Of a stretch of DNA of 58,401 nt, positions 48,224-57,287 are shown piece by piece (the first letter of the stretch is position 1; each line of letters opens with the position of its first letter). The stretch lies in contig MGXV01000074.1 of assembly GCA_001801485.1 (NCBI GenBank), forward strand, positions 1-58,401. Direction: 5' to 3'. A program made the translations under genes and the position numbers. Source of the stretch: Gammaproteobacteria bacterium RIFCSPHIGHO2_12_FULL_37_14. Lineage in GTDB: Bacteria; Pseudomonadota; Gammaproteobacteria; DSM-16500. The notes below the pieces were generated by a model. It was given only the letters and a program-made list of their open reading frames with translations, ran no database searches and was not told where the DNA came from.

Positions 48224-48802
48224 TTAAGCCATAGCAGCGATTGGAATACGTGAACCAGTTTTTTGTAAAAAATCTTCTGAACTGAGTACCGCAGCATAGG
48301 TAGGTTGTAAGGCAGCTAAAAATGCATAATGAACATTTTGCGCACTAATTACTGAATGATTGAATTCCAGTTGACGCGAAGCACAAGTATCATGTAATAC
48401 CGTGCAACTAAAGCCAAGATCATAAGCAGCACGTACGGTTGCATCAATAGTAAGATGGGTGGTCATGCCGCAAATAACTAAATGATTGATTTGATTTTTA
48501 ATAAGATAATTAAGTAATGGGGTGTCTTTAAAGCTATTAGGGTAATGTTTTTTAATAATCATTTCATTTTTCATGGGTTGAACATTCGCATAAAACTCAG
48601 CGCCTTTAGTGCAGGGAAGGAAATAGCTGGCATCTGGTTGGGTTGAGATATGTTGTAAATGAATGACTGGTTGCTTCTTATCGCGGAATGCTTGGAGTAC
48701 GACTTGAGCTTTAGCGCTTGCTTCGAGGCTTTTTTCTAGAGGTGTCCTTCCATTTGGAAAATAGTCATTTTGAATTTCTAGCAATAATAATGCAGTGTTC
48801 AT
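48224..48802 (-). CDS. isochorismatase-like cysteine hydrolase relative lacking the catalytic Cys
   Basis: A 192-aa isochorismatase-fold protein. LLLLEIQNDYFPNGR, VIHLQHIS, IIKKHYPNSF and VICGMTTHLTIDATVRAAYDLGF align clearly with the family. The catalytic triad is normally Asp-Lys-Cys. Here the Asp position is Glu9 (EIQND for DIQND), a Lys is kept (84/85), and the nucleophile position is Thr118 (HLTIDAT for HMCIDAT). The DNA reads ACT there, clearly not a Cys codon. So it is probably a binding protein or an altered enzyme. It starts divergent to nothing nearby and precedes hutG by 19 nt. Confidence 0.85.
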   Translation of the reverse strand: MNTALLLLEIQNDYFPNGRTPLEKSLEASAKAQVVLQAFRDKKQPVIHLQHISTQPDASYFLPCTKGAEFYANVQPMKNEMIIKKHYPNSFKDTPLLNYLIKNQINHLVICGMTTHLTIDATVRAAYDLGFSCTVLHDTCASRQLEFNHSVISAQNVHYAFLAALQPTYAAVLSSEDFLQKTGSRIPIAAMA

Positions 48803-49135
48803 GCCCGTTCCCTTTTCTTGTCAAATAATTTCCATATTTAATCATTTTTTAGATTATATTTCAATTGATTATGAAGTGCTCTTGGATCATCCCCAATTGG
48901 CAGGACTTCTTCGATCGTCAAGCTATTCACATAGTGTTTAACTCGAATATTTTTATATTACACTAGATTTCTACCAGAAGCAGCTTTGAGAGCATTTCCC
49001 GCATGAGATAGTTAGGGGACATTTTAACTTTGGTTTAACAATAAAAAATGATTGTTTAATAATAATTTAAGGTAGGGCTGGTATAGTCAATCTAAAATAA
49101 AATGATCTTATACAAATGAGAGTGAGATACAAAGT
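48803..49135. other. 333-bp intergenic region with a possible promoter
   Basis: Divergent spacer between the cysteine-hydrolase relative and the 2H-like gene. Apart from the PmrA-like box and TATAGT near its right end, nothing gene-like was seen; a short ORF or RNA could not be supported. Confidence 0.4.
49055..49087 (+). promoter_or_regulatory. possible PmrA-like box upstream of the 2H-like gene
   Basis: TTTAATAAT-AA-TTTAAGGTA (49055-49074) has the 11-nt spacing between TTAA cores expected of a PmrA tandem box; the first half matches at 7 of 9 positions, the second poorly. TATAGT (49082-49087) is a candidate -10, about 50 nt upstream of the start codon. Confidence 0.35.
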
Positions 49136-50179
49136 ATGGTTGGGAAAATAACACGCAAAAAACTTCCGAATGGCAAAGTGATATCTTTTAAAAACTATGA
49201 TGGTAGAGAAGATTTTAGTGTAGCTTTGCAAATTCCTATCACTGATGAAAAGGCTATTCAGGAATTAAAAAAGAGAGCGACTTTTTGTGCGAAAAATGAA
49301 TGGCTTGACAGGCAAGAAAGTAGCAAAAATTTTCATATTACATTACAAGTGTTTTATCTTTCGCTAGATGAAATCAAAAAAGCAAGTGAAATTTTTGAAT
49401 CTTTAATGAAAGATTATACAGATAAAATGGAGATAAAAATTATTGAGGAAAATGCTGTATTTGGACGTGAAAAAGAGGTTCGTTATCCCGTAGCAATGGT
49501 TGAAAAATCAAAAGCATTAATTTCTTTACAAGAAAAATTTGAAAACGACTTAATAAAAAATAACATCAAATATCAAATCAATTTTGAATTTAATCCGCAT
49601 GTTAGTTTGTTTGCCATAGGTGATCGCAGTATTCCTTCAAATATATTTGAAGGAATACTTAATTCTCCTGTTACATTTGCAGGTAGTTTGGAGTTATCAC
49701 ATAAAAATGATATGAATCAATATTTTTCATTAACCCCGATTGATTTAGATTCTCTTGCTGTTCTTTCTCCGATTATTTCTTTAAGCAAAGAAGATTTCTT
49801 AAATCAACTAGAAAATAAGCTACGTCAGACAATTTTTACACGTGCAAACATATTGGATTTTTTTGAGGAAATAAAAAAACGGGATGGTACCTATAGCCAC
49901 ATTATTCACCAACAGCGAAATCCAAAATGGGATAGAATCCGGCTTTTTTTCAAAACCCAACGAAATCCGAGTGATGAGGAGCATTACTTCTGGCACACTG
50001 CCACCTATCAAAAGGCAATCAAATTGTTGAAGAAAGCATATGTTGAGAGAACTAACGATTTATCTCATCTGGGTCGGCAAGAGGAGGCAAATGCTTTTAT
50101 TGACTATGTTAGAGGAAATTCACCAATTCATTCGAAGAATACTAGTACAAGAAATAGTTTGAAGCTTAAATTGCAGTAA
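49136..50179 (+). CDS. 2H-phosphoesterase-like protein; candidate effector
   Basis: A 347-aa protein. Two HxT/S motifs typical of the 2H phosphoesterase (LigT) superfamily are present: KNFHITLQVF (His67, Thr69) and NPHVSLF (His155, Ser157), 88 residues apart, each in a predicted strand. Superfamily members cleave or ligate 2',3'-cyclic nucleotides or 2'-5' linkages. The C-terminal 130 aa (about 215-347) are helical and unrecognised, ending in a basic tail (TRNSLKLKLQ). No signal peptide. Weak PmrA-like box upstream. The rest of the fold is divergent, so the assignment rests on the two motifs and their spacing. Confidence 0.6.
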   Translation: MVGKITRKKLPNGKVISFKNYDGREDFSVALQIPITDEKAIQELKKRATFCAKNEWLDRQESSKNFHITLQVFYLSLDEIKKASEIFESLMKDYTDKMEIKIIEENAVFGREKEVRYPVAMVEKSKALISLQEKFENDLIKNNIKYQINFEFNPHVSLFAIGDRSIPSNIFEGILNSPVTFAGSLELSHKNDMNQYFSLTPIDLDSLAVLSPIISLSKEDFLNQLENKLRQTIFTRANILDFFEEIKKRDGTYSHIIHQQRNPKWDRIRLFFKTQRNPSDEEHYFWHTATYQKAIKLLKKAYVERTNDLSHLGRQEEANAFIDYVRGNSPIHSKNTSTRNSLKLKLQ

Positions 50180-50184
50180 AAAAA

Positions 50185-50514
50185 TTAAATCCAATGCTGA
50201 GTATGCGCGATTGATCCGGTAAGACCAATCATCATTCCCATCAACCAGAGGAAATTAGACCAGAGACGATTTTGGATAGCATCAAATTTACTATCCATTT
50301 TTTTCTCTAAAGCATCAAATTTACTATCTACAGCATCAAACTTTTTATCAAATTTATTTTCTAAAGCATCAAACTTGCTATCCATTTTATCTGATTGACG
50401 TTTTATATCTTGCCTAATATCAAGCAAGGTGGAGTTGATATTGAGAATGGTAGTTTCAAGTACAGCGATACGTGCATCATGGCTCATATTTGTCTCGTTT
50501 TTTACGGCTTTCAT
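50185..50514 (-). CDS. small heptad-repeat protein with C-terminal membrane anchor
   Basis: A 109-aa protein. A coiled coil (about 15-85) contains repeated SKFDALE / KKFDAVD / SKFDAIQ units, followed by one membrane helix (FLWLMGMMIGLTGSIA). The layout recalls XhlA/DUF1640-like small tail-anchored coiled-coil proteins. AAGGA precedes the ATG by 8 nt. Function unknown; repeat number may vary between strains. Confidence 0.7.
   Translation of the reverse strand: MKAVKNETNMSHDARIAVLETTILNINSTLLDIRQDIKRQSDKMDSKFDALENKFDKKFDAVDSKFDALEKKMDSKFDAIQNRLWSNFLWLMGMMIGLTGSIAHTQHWI
50278..50384 (-). repeat. in-frame short direct repeats in the heptad protein gene
   Basis: The motif AGCATCAAA(T/C)TT(A/G)CTATC recurs at 50278, 50311 and 50365, with a degenerate copy at 50332. 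Each encodes one SKFDAL-type unit, so changes in copy number would lengthen the coiled coil without shifting the frame. Confidence 0.6.
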
Positions 50515-50590
50515 TTATCTAATCCTTATTTATTATAACATGGAAAAAATTCTTGTTTAGTAGAAAAGAAAAGACGTGGAAATTTCAAGT

Positions 50591-50611
50591 GGTGGATAAG
50601 ATTTATCCACC
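50591..50611. terminator. 9-bp perfect hairpin downstream of the exported protein gene
   Basis: GGTGGATAA and TTATCCACC flank a 3-nt loop in the 280-bp spacer between the exported protein gene (ends 50795, minus) and the heptad protein gene. No clear U-tract on either strand; possibly a weak bidirectional terminator. The remaining spacer is very AT-rich and shows no ORF. Confidence 0.35.
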
Positions 50612-50794
50612 TCGGTTTGATTAATAACTCAGTTTAGTAAAGAGTTAAAATGGTTCTTTCTACCAAAAATGAATTTGTTAATTTTAACTTATTGTTTTCA
50701 ATAAATTTAATCATATTAAATATCGTTAATCCATAATATTTTGTAAAATTTTGAATATAAAACCTCATAAATTTTAACAATTTCAAAATTATTT

Positions 50795-51346
50795 CTATTT
50801 ACACCATCCAGAAAAATAGGAATCGCAACCTTTTTTGGTTTTTAGATTTTCAAAAATCCAGCCATGTTCTGTGATTTCCTTTCCGTTTACTATTTTTGTA
50901 CGTGTTCCAGCAAAAGCACCGCCAACGCATACGTATTGTTGATTTTTCATTAAGCGTTTCCATGCGGCCACTTTTTCTTTAGCATAATCAATAGAGAAAT
51001 TTCTTCTTGGTTCATATTCATGCATTACCATAGGAGAAGTTTTTATGCTGATGTGAGGATCGCTTCTTATTACTTTATCATATGGGTCATAGGTGCCTTT
51101 GTCATACCAAACAGTTACATTCTTTGAGGGGAAACATTGCCAGTAGTCTAAGCCTGTAATATGCCATTTGAATTGTTCAGGAATCATGCCATCAACATAT
51201 CTTTTTAAATTAGCTATATTTAAGATACCATAGTCATTTGTAAGCAATGGGTATGGATATTTTTTTAAGCTCTGCTGAGAAATGGCAAAAATTTTTATAG
51301 GTAAAATTAATAATAATAAAAACATGGTACAAAATAAGTTTTTCAT
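50795..51346 (-). CDS. exported hypothetical protein, possible partner of the transglycosylase
   Basis: A 183-aa protein with a clear signal peptide (MKNLFCTMFLLLLILPIKIFA, cleavage about residue 21). The mature part has four Cys (CFP, VCVGG, GCDSYF, GWC), consistent with periplasmic disulphides, and is otherwise unrecognised. The gene begins 3 nt after the transglycosylase gene on the same strand. A periplasmic partner encoded directly behind a peptidoglycan-cleaving enzyme is the typical layout of an immunity protein or enzyme inhibitor, but no homology supports that here. Confidence 0.7.
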   Translation of the reverse strand: MKNLFCTMFLLLLILPIKIFAISQQSLKKYPYPLLTNDYGILNIANLKRYVDGMIPEQFKWHITGLDYWQCFPSKNVTVWYDKGTYDPYDKVIRSDPHISIKTSPMVMHEYEPRRNFSIDYAKEKVAAWKRLMKNQQYVCVGGAFAGTRTKIVNGKEITEHGWIFENLKTKKGCDSYFSGWCK

Positions 51347-51349
51347 GAA

Positions 51350-52117
51350 TTAACCCCTTAGAATACAAGCATAGTGATGCAAAAAGACATCCATTTCTTT
51401 TATTGGGGGTTTCTCATTCAGTTTTCCTTTATATTGGGCGACTGCATCAATCCAAGTTGTTTTTGAACCTAATTTTGATTTTGCTATTACCATGCACCTA
51501 AATAACCATCGAACCCCGGCGCAAATATTTGCGGAAGGATCAAGTAATTTTGGATGCTCAAAACAAATAAGGTGATTGCTTAACTCCCCGTGATGATCAT
51601 TTAATATGTGCATCGTATAGTCAGTGACCTGCATTAATCCACGAGCACGTCCCTTTCCTTGGCCTGAGGGAATATCCGTTTTTGCGTAAAAACTTGATTC
51701 TGATGCTATTAAAGCTTTAACTAAATCTTCTTGCAAAGGATGAGGAAAAGAAAAGATATCATTCCAGTAACGAACCCAGCCCCTGATTTCTGGATCGAAC
51801 GCATCAGCATAAGTATATTTAGGCAATACTCCTGCTTTTGGCGGGCCACTTAATTGATGAAAATATTTTTCTGTCATTGCTTGAATTTCATCAAAGGACA
51901 AAAGGTCTTTTTTTGATGGGTTCGTAGCGCAATGTTCATGCCTTTCTATAGTTTCTCCGTCAGGATGTTCTTTACTAGGAGGAATATGAACAACGTGTTT
52001 TTTTACAAAATGTTTGCCAATAGGGCAAATTCGCCATGGATGGATTTTATCTCCAGACTGATTCTGCTGTTTAGTGTCATCAATTACTTCATCTAAATCA
52101 TCATGCGTTGTTATCAT
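51350..52117 (-). CDS. lytic transglycosylase-domain protein without signal peptide
   Basis: A 255-aa protein. The C-terminal half is an SLT/goose-lysozyme-type domain: ALIASESSF (catalytic Glu140), RARGLMQV (158-164), NICAGVRWL (197-205) and AVAQYKG (225-231). The first 75 residues form a Cys/His-rich module (CPIGKHFVKKHVVHIPPS ... HCATNP) that may bind metal. No Sec signal is present, unlike housekeeping transglycosylases. AGGAA precedes the ATG. This looks like an enzyme delivered by a dedicated route (secreted antibacterial or phage-type), rather than a cell-wall maintenance enzyme; that reading is inference. Confidence 0.75.
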   Translation of the reverse strand: MITTHDDLDEVIDDTKQQNQSGDKIHPWRICPIGKHFVKKHVVHIPPSKEHPDGETIERHEHCATNPSKKDLLSFDEIQAMTEKYFHQLSGPPKAGVLPKYTYADAFDPEIRGWVRYWNDIFSFPHPLQEDLVKALIASESSFYAKTDIPSGQGKGRARGLMQVTDYTMHILNDHHGELSNHLICFEHPKLLDPSANICAGVRWLFRCMVIAKSKLGSKTTWIDAVAQYKGKLNEKPPIKEMDVFLHHYACILRG

Positions 52118-52280
52118 TGGTTATTTCCTGTTTAATGTAGGCAGCGATTGTTCCAACCTGGCCGTGTCTATTCCTATTACGCGTGCATTATATTCGTATC
52201 TAGCCCTTAGCTCTAGCCAGTGTTGTTGTTGCTGTTCTAGTGTTCTGTGGTATTGATTGGTATCAGCCTTGTCTATACCT

Positions 52281-52302
52281 TTGCGTAACGATTGCGTAAC
52301 GA
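52281..52302. repeat. tandem 11-bp repeat
   Basis: TTGCGTAACGA occurs twice in direct succession, in the region where the promoter of the transglycosylase gene should lie. Could be a paired protein-binding site or a slippage product. Confidence 0.5.
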
Positions 52303-52381
52303 CTAATCTGCTTATTATTTTTTTCTTTCATAATGTAACCTAATAAATACTGAACATTACATTTAAAATGATATAAAAAGA

Positions 52382-52410
52382 AAAGGACGTACTTAACAAG
52401 TACATCCTTT
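52382..52410 (-). terminator. rho-independent terminator of ssb
   Basis: A 13-position stem with one internal mismatch and a 3-nt loop; on the minus strand it begins AAAGGATGTACTT and is followed by CTTTTCTTTTT. It lies about 75 nt past the ssb stop. Confidence 0.65.
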
Positions 52411-52484
52411 AATTAATTTACTGATTTATATTAAATTTACTATTATTAACTTATATTATCTTAACATTATTAAACGACTATACA

Positions 52485-52955
52485 TCAGAACGGCACATCA
52501 TCATCAAAATTATCTAAAGCTGGTGCAGGTCCGGAGGTTCCGGTAGCAGCTATAGCTGGTTTCTCAAAAGCTGGTTTCTCAAATGTAGTTGCAGCATCTA
52601 CCGCGCTACTTCCGCCTTTGCTATCCAACATTTGCATACTATCTGCAATGATTTCGGTGGTGTAACGATCTTGGCCAGATGTTTTGTCTTGCCATTTCGT
52701 TGTTCGTAGCCGTCCTTCAATATAAATTTTTGAGCCTTTGCGTAAATATTCGCCGACTATTTCTGCTAGACGTTGATAAAAAACAACGCGGTGCCATTCC
52801 GTGCGTTCTTGCATTTCTCCGCTTTGCTTATCTTTCCAGGCTTCGCTAGTAGCGAGAGTGGCATTGACAACAGCCATGCCGCTAGGCGTATAGCGTAATT
52901 CTGGGTCGCGGCCTAAATTGCCAATTAATATAACTTTATTTACACCTCTTGCCAT
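52485..52955 (-). CDS. ssb: single-stranded DNA-binding protein
   Basis: A 156-aa SSB: OB-fold opening [55 protein letters not shown], then a disordered linker and the acidic protein-interaction tip DNFDDDVPF. Essential in replication and repair. Adjacent to yajR and uvrA, a common gammaproteobacterial order. Confidence 0.97.
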   Translation of the reverse strand: MARGVNKVILIGNLGRDPELRYTPSGMAVVNATLATSEAWKDKQSGEMQERTEWHRVVFYQRLAEIVGEYLRKGSKIYIEGRLRTTKWQDKTSGQDRYTTEIIADSMQMLDSKGGSSAVDAATTFEKPAFEKPAIAATGTSGPAPALDNFDDDVPF

Positions 52956-53004
52956 GATCTTCTCCTATAAAATAGATTTTCCAGGCCATCACCTGGAAGT
53001 TTGA

Positions 53005-54372
53005 TTACTCCGATTGTAATAGTTCTTTGAGGCGAATGAAATCAGGATGTTGTAAACTTTTGGGTTCCATTTTCAAATAAACAATCTTATCTTCGGCCAA
53101 CAAACTCACTTCAACCATCCCTGGAATGGTGCGTAAATTTGTAATGTTTATTTCCCAATGGGCTTGTTGGAGGGGTGATAATCGTAATACGCGAGTGATG
53201 AGATAGCGTGGTGGTTGCATAAGACATGCAAAAATCAACCACAGAAGAGTTAAGCAGAGACAAAAAAGATAGACACTGGAAAAACCGAATTTACCGAATA
53301 ACCATCCGCCAGAAAGGCCGCCTACAAATATACCTAAAAATTGTGCACATGAATAGACCCCTAAAGCACTACCTTTGCGAGCAAGTGGTGCTGTTCGTGA
53401 AATCAAGGAAGGCAAGAATGCTTCAAGTAAAGAAAAACCAGAAAAAAATAAACCTAAACTGACAGCAGTCACGATGACGTTATTGGCAGCAATCCAAAGA
53501 GAAATTTCGGCAATGGCTAGTAAAACAATACCTACTAAAAAATAAAATTTCAGTTGATGTTGGCGTTCGGCTCGATTAATACATATCAGACTAATTGTAA
53601 AAGCAACTAACAAGATGGGTAGATAGAGTTTCCATTGATAATGAGCTGCAATTCCTAGATGAGCAAGACCAATCGGAATAACGACGAAACTTGCGGTAAA
53701 TACTGCATGTAAAATAAATATTCCAATATTCAATTTTGCTAATTCAGGAAAGATAAGCAATTTAAAAAATGATTTAAATTCTGGTTCGGTATCTTGATGC
53801 CAACGCAATGTAGTAGGGGTTGGTGTAATGGTAAATAATAAAATCAGAGCTGCAACGCCAAATAGAGCAGAAATAAAAAATAATCCACTAAGCGACACCC
53901 ACTGAGTCAGAGTAGGGCCTAAAAACATAGCAATAGCAAAAGAAAGACCGATTGTTACGCCAGCGATAGCCATGGAAATAGTGCGCTTTTCTTCGCGAGT
54001 GAGATCAGCCATCATGGCAAGGATAGTGCTACCAACAGCACCTGCTCCTTGCAAACTACGTCCAATAATCACGGCTATGATAGAATGAGCAAAGCTACAA
54101 GTCAGGCTACCAATAATAAAGATGATTAAACCCAATCCGATTATGGGTTTGCGACCAAAACGATCTGATAATACACCAAAGGGAATTTGAAATATTGCTT
54201 GAGTTAAACCATAAATACCCATTGCTAGCCCAATAAGAGTTGGCGTGGCTCCAGGTAGTTTCAGTGCATAGAGACTAAATATAGGCAAAGCCATAAATAA
54301 ACCTATCATACGTAAGCTCATGATAGTGGCTAAACTAGCTACAGCGCGTTGTTCAATTGAGGTCATTTTCAT
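53005..54372 (-). CDS. yajR: YajR-like MFS transporter with C-terminal ferredoxin-like domain
   Basis: A 455-aa protein, essentially the length of E. coli YajR (454 aa). Twelve hydrophobic segments with MFS motif A (GVLSDRFGRKPII), and, unusually for MFS, a soluble C-terminal domain (about 395-455, WEINITNLRTIPGMVEVSLL) resembling the YAM domain of YajR. Substrate unknown (proton-coupled exporter). Divergent from uvrA, 60 bp apart. Confidence 0.9.
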   Translation of the reverse strand: MKMTSIEQRAVASLATIMSLRMIGLFMALPIFSLYALKLPGATPTLIGLAMGIYGLTQAIFQIPFGVLSDRFGRKPIIGLGLIIFIIGSLTCSFAHSIIAVIIGRSLQGAGAVGSTILAMMADLTREEKRTISMAIAGVTIGLSFAIAMFLGPTLTQWVSLSGLFFISALFGVAALILLFTITPTPTTLRWHQDTEPEFKSFFKLLIFPELAKLNIGIFILHAVFTASFVVIPIGLAHLGIAAHYQWKLYLPILLVAFTISLICINRAERQHQLKFYFLVGIVLLAIAEISLWIAANNVIVTAVSLGLFFSGFSLLEAFLPSLISRTAPLARKGSALGVYSCAQFLGIFVGGLSGGWLFGKFGFSSVYLFCLCLTLLWLIFACLMQPPRYLITRVLRLSPLQQAHWEINITNLRTIPGMVEVSLLAEDKIVYLKMEPKSLQHPDFIRLKELLQSE

Positions 54373-54432
54373 TGAATCATTACTCGTTTCGTATTTTGTG
54401 GCTATAATATCATTTTTTTATATCAAGAGACG

Positions 54433-57258
54433 ATGAAACACATACGCATACGCGGTGCTCGCACCCATAATTTAAAAAATATTAATCTTGATTTGCCTCG
54501 AGATAAACTTGTCGTGATTACCGGGCTCTCGGGTTCAGGCAAATCCTCGCTGGCTTTTGATACGTTGTATGCGGAAGGACAGCGACGTTATGTCGAATCG
54601 CTGTCAGCTTATGCACGTCAATTTTTATCCATGATGGAAAAGCCTGATGTTGATCACATTGAAGGATTGTCGCCAGCCATTTCTATTGAACAAAAATCCA
54701 CCTCACACAATCCTCGATCTACTGTTGGGACAATTACTGAAATTCATGATTACTTGCGCTTATTATTTGCAAAAGCCGGGCAACCGCGTTGTCCAGTACA
54801 TCATACGATATTAGAAGCACAAACGATTAGCCAAATGGTAGACGCAGTACTTGCTCTACCACAAGATACAAAAGTGATGATTCTCTCACCAGTTATTCGG
54901 GAGCGTAAAGGAGAACATGTTGAACTTTTACAAGAACTACGAGGACAAGGTTTTGTTCGTGCGCGTATTGATGGAGAAATGGTAGAGCTTGATCAGGTAC
55001 CACCATTAGATTTGCGTAAGAAACATACTATTGAAGTTGTTATTGATCGCATTAAAGTTCGAGAAGATATTCGAATTCGCTTAGCTGAATCATTTGAAAC
55101 CGCATTGCGTTTATCAGACGGCATTGCGGCTGTTGGATGGATGGATGAACCTAAGCGAGCACAACAGATATTTTCTGCAAAATTTGCCTGCTCTGAATGT
55201 GGTTATAGTTTAACCGAATTATCACCACGCTTATTTTCATTTAATAGTCCAATTGGCGCATGTTCTGCTTGCGATGGTTTAGGATTTAAAGAAATATTTG
55301 ATACAGCATTAATCGTCAACTCAACGCTCAGTGTAGCAGAGGGGGCGATACGTGGTTGGGATAGACGAAACATGTATTATTACCAAATGCTGACAGCACT
55401 TGCCAAACATTATAAGTTTGATTTAGAAGTTCCATTTGAACGTTTATCAAAAAAAATTCAAAATGTTTTATTACAGGGAGGAAGTGAGCCAATTCATTTT
55501 CACTATAAAGGTGATGATGGCTATTCCTTTTCTAAGACTGCTCCTTTTGAAGGCGTGATTCCAAATCTAGAACGTCGCTATCATAAAGCAGATTCTGAAT
55601 TTGTACGCGATGATTTGCGAAAATATATTGCGACAAAACAATGTGAGACATGCCAAGGAGCAAGATTAAATAAATCAGCACAACATGTATTTATTGCTGA
55701 TAAAAATTTACCAGATATTTCCTCTTGGGGAGTTGATAAAACAAAATTATTTTTTGAGAAATTACATTTACCAGGATATCGTGGAGAAATTGCTGTAAAA
55801 ATCATTAAAGAACTAATTAGCCGATTACGTTTTCTAGTGGATGTTGGACTCGATTATATTAGCCTTGATCGCAGCGCAGAAACATTATCAGGGGGTGAAG
55901 CACAGCGTATTCGTTTAGCTAGTCAAATTGGTTCGGGTTTAGTAGGTGTCATGTATATTTTAGATGAGCCTTCGATAGGTTTGCATCAGCGAGATAACGA
56001 GCGTTTATTAAAAACCTTACGTCATTTGCGCGATTTAGGTAATTCTGTAATTGTAGTAGAGCACGATGAAGACGCTATTTTGAGCGCCGATCACATTGTT
56101 GATCTTGGTCCTGGTGCTGGCGTACATGGAGGACACATTGTGGCTCAAGGTACACCACAAGAAATTATGCGTACACCACAATCGTTAACGGGCCAATATT
56201 TGGTAGGGAAACAAAAAATTCCCGTACCACGTAATCGCATAGTGATGAATCCAGAAAAACAAATTCTGTTAAAGGGTGCTAGTGGTAATAATCTGAAATC
56301 TATAGACGTCAATATTCCGATTGGATTAATGACGTGTATTACCGGTGTCTCTGGTTCAGGGAAATCCACATTAATTAATGATACGTTGGGGCCGATTGTC
56401 GCGCATACATTAAACGACGCAGTGAATCAAAAACCAGAACCATATACAAGCATTGATGGCCTTGAATATTTAGATAAAGTCGTCGTCGTCGACCAAAGCC
56501 CGATTGGTCGTACACCACGCTCAAACCCTGCAACTTATACGGGCTTATTCACTATTATTCGTGATTTATTTGCGGGTACACAAGAAGCGCGTTCGCGTGG
56601 TTATAAGGTAGGCCGATTTAGCTTTAATGTAAAAGGAGGACGTTGCGAAGCTTGTCAAGGCGAAGGATTGATCAAGGTTGAAATGCATTTTCTAGCAGAT
56701 GTTTATGTCACCTGTGATATTTGCCAAGGTAAACGTTATAATCGCGAAACACTTGAAATTCTTTATAAAGGAAAAAATATTCATCATGTATTAGATATGA
56801 CGGTGGAAGAGGCACGTGAATTTTTTGACGCGATTCCAGTAATTGCTAGAAAATTGCAAACTCTTTTAGATGTGGGGCTCTCATATATTAGATTGGGTCA
56901 GAGTGCAACAACATTATCAGGCGGCGAAGCACAACGCATCAAATTAGCTAAAGAATTATCACGAAGAGATACTGGCCGTACATTATATATTCTAGACGAG
57001 CCAACGACGGGTTTACATTTTTATGATATAGAGCAGCTACTACATGTTTTGCATCGGTTGCGTGATCATGGCAATACGATTATTGTTATCGAACATAATC
57101 TTGATGTGATTAAAACAGCTGATTGGGTGATTGATCTTGGGCCAGAAGGCGGTGATAAAGGCGGACAGGTTATTGCAACGGGGACACCTGAGGCAATTAT
57201 TAAAAATAAACATTCTTATACAGGAGCTTTTTTAAAAAAAGTACTCTGTAAAAAATAA
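54433..57258 (+). CDS. uvrA: excinuclease ABC subunit A
   Basis: A 941-aa ABC-type damage-recognition protein. Two Walker A motifs ([10 protein letters not shown] 31-40; [10 protein letters not shown] 638-647), two ABC signatures ([32 protein letters not shown]), and zinc modules (CSECGY ... [14 protein letters not shown] ... CDICQG). Starts nucleotide excision repair with UvrB. Confidence 0.98.
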   Translation: MKHIRIRGARTHNLKNINLDLPRDKLVVITGLSGSGKSSLAFDTLYAEGQRRYVESLSAYARQFLSMMEKPDVDHIEGLSPAISIEQKSTSHNPRSTVGTITEIHDYLRLLFAKAGQPRCPVHHTILEAQTISQMVDAVLALPQDTKVMILSPVIRERKGEHVELLQELRGQGFVRARIDGEMVELDQVPPLDLRKKHTIEVVIDRIKVREDIRIRLAESFETALRLSDGIAAVGWMDEPKRAQQIFSAKFACSECGYSLTELSPRLFSFNSPIGACSACDGLGFKEIFDTALIVNSTLSVAEGAIRGWDRRNMYYYQMLTALAKHYKFDLEVPFERLSKKIQNVLLQGGSEPIHFHYKGDDGYSFSKTAPFEGVIPNLERRYHKADSEFVRDDLRKYIATKQCETCQGARLNKSAQHVFIADKNLPDISSWGVDKTKLFFEKLHLPGYRGEIAVKIIKELISRLRFLVDVGLDYISLDRSAETLSGGEAQRIRLASQIGSGLVGVMYILDEPSIGLHQRDNERLLKTLRHLRDLGNSVIVVEHDEDAILSADHIVDLGPGAGVHGGHIVAQGTPQEIMRTPQSLTGQYLVGKQKIPVPRNRIVMNPEKQILLKGASGNNLKSIDVNIPIGLMTCITGVSGSGKSTLINDTLGPIVAHTLNDAVNQKPEPYTSIDGLEYLDKVVVVDQSPIGRTPRSNPATYTGLFTIIRDLFAGTQEARSRGYKVGRFSFNVKGGRCEACQGEGLIKVEMHFLADVYVTCDICQGKRYNRETLEILYKGKNIHHVLDMTVEEAREFFDAIPVIARKLQTLLDVGLSYIRLGQSATTLSGGEAQRIKLAKELSRRDTGRTLYILDEPTTGLHFYDIEQLLHVLHRLRDHGNTIIVIEHNLDVIKTADWVIDLGPEGGDKGGQVIATGTPEAIIKNKHSYTGAFLKKVLCKK

Positions 57259-57287
57259 ATTAATAAATAAATATAGAGGAGAGTTGC

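Larger units (their letters stand above)
52118..52484. other. 367-bp intergenic region
   Basis: Between ssb and the transglycosylase gene, both minus. Holds the ssb terminator (52382-52410) and an exact tandem duplication of TTGCGTAACGA at about 52281-52302. The rest is AT-rich; a 60-codon plus-strand ORF at 52074-52256 overlaps the transglycosylase start and is not supported. Confidence 0.5.

Noticed and set aside
52074..52256. 60-codon plus-strand ORF rich in Ser/Cys
   Set aside because: Antisense to the transglycosylase start and low-complexity; no support.
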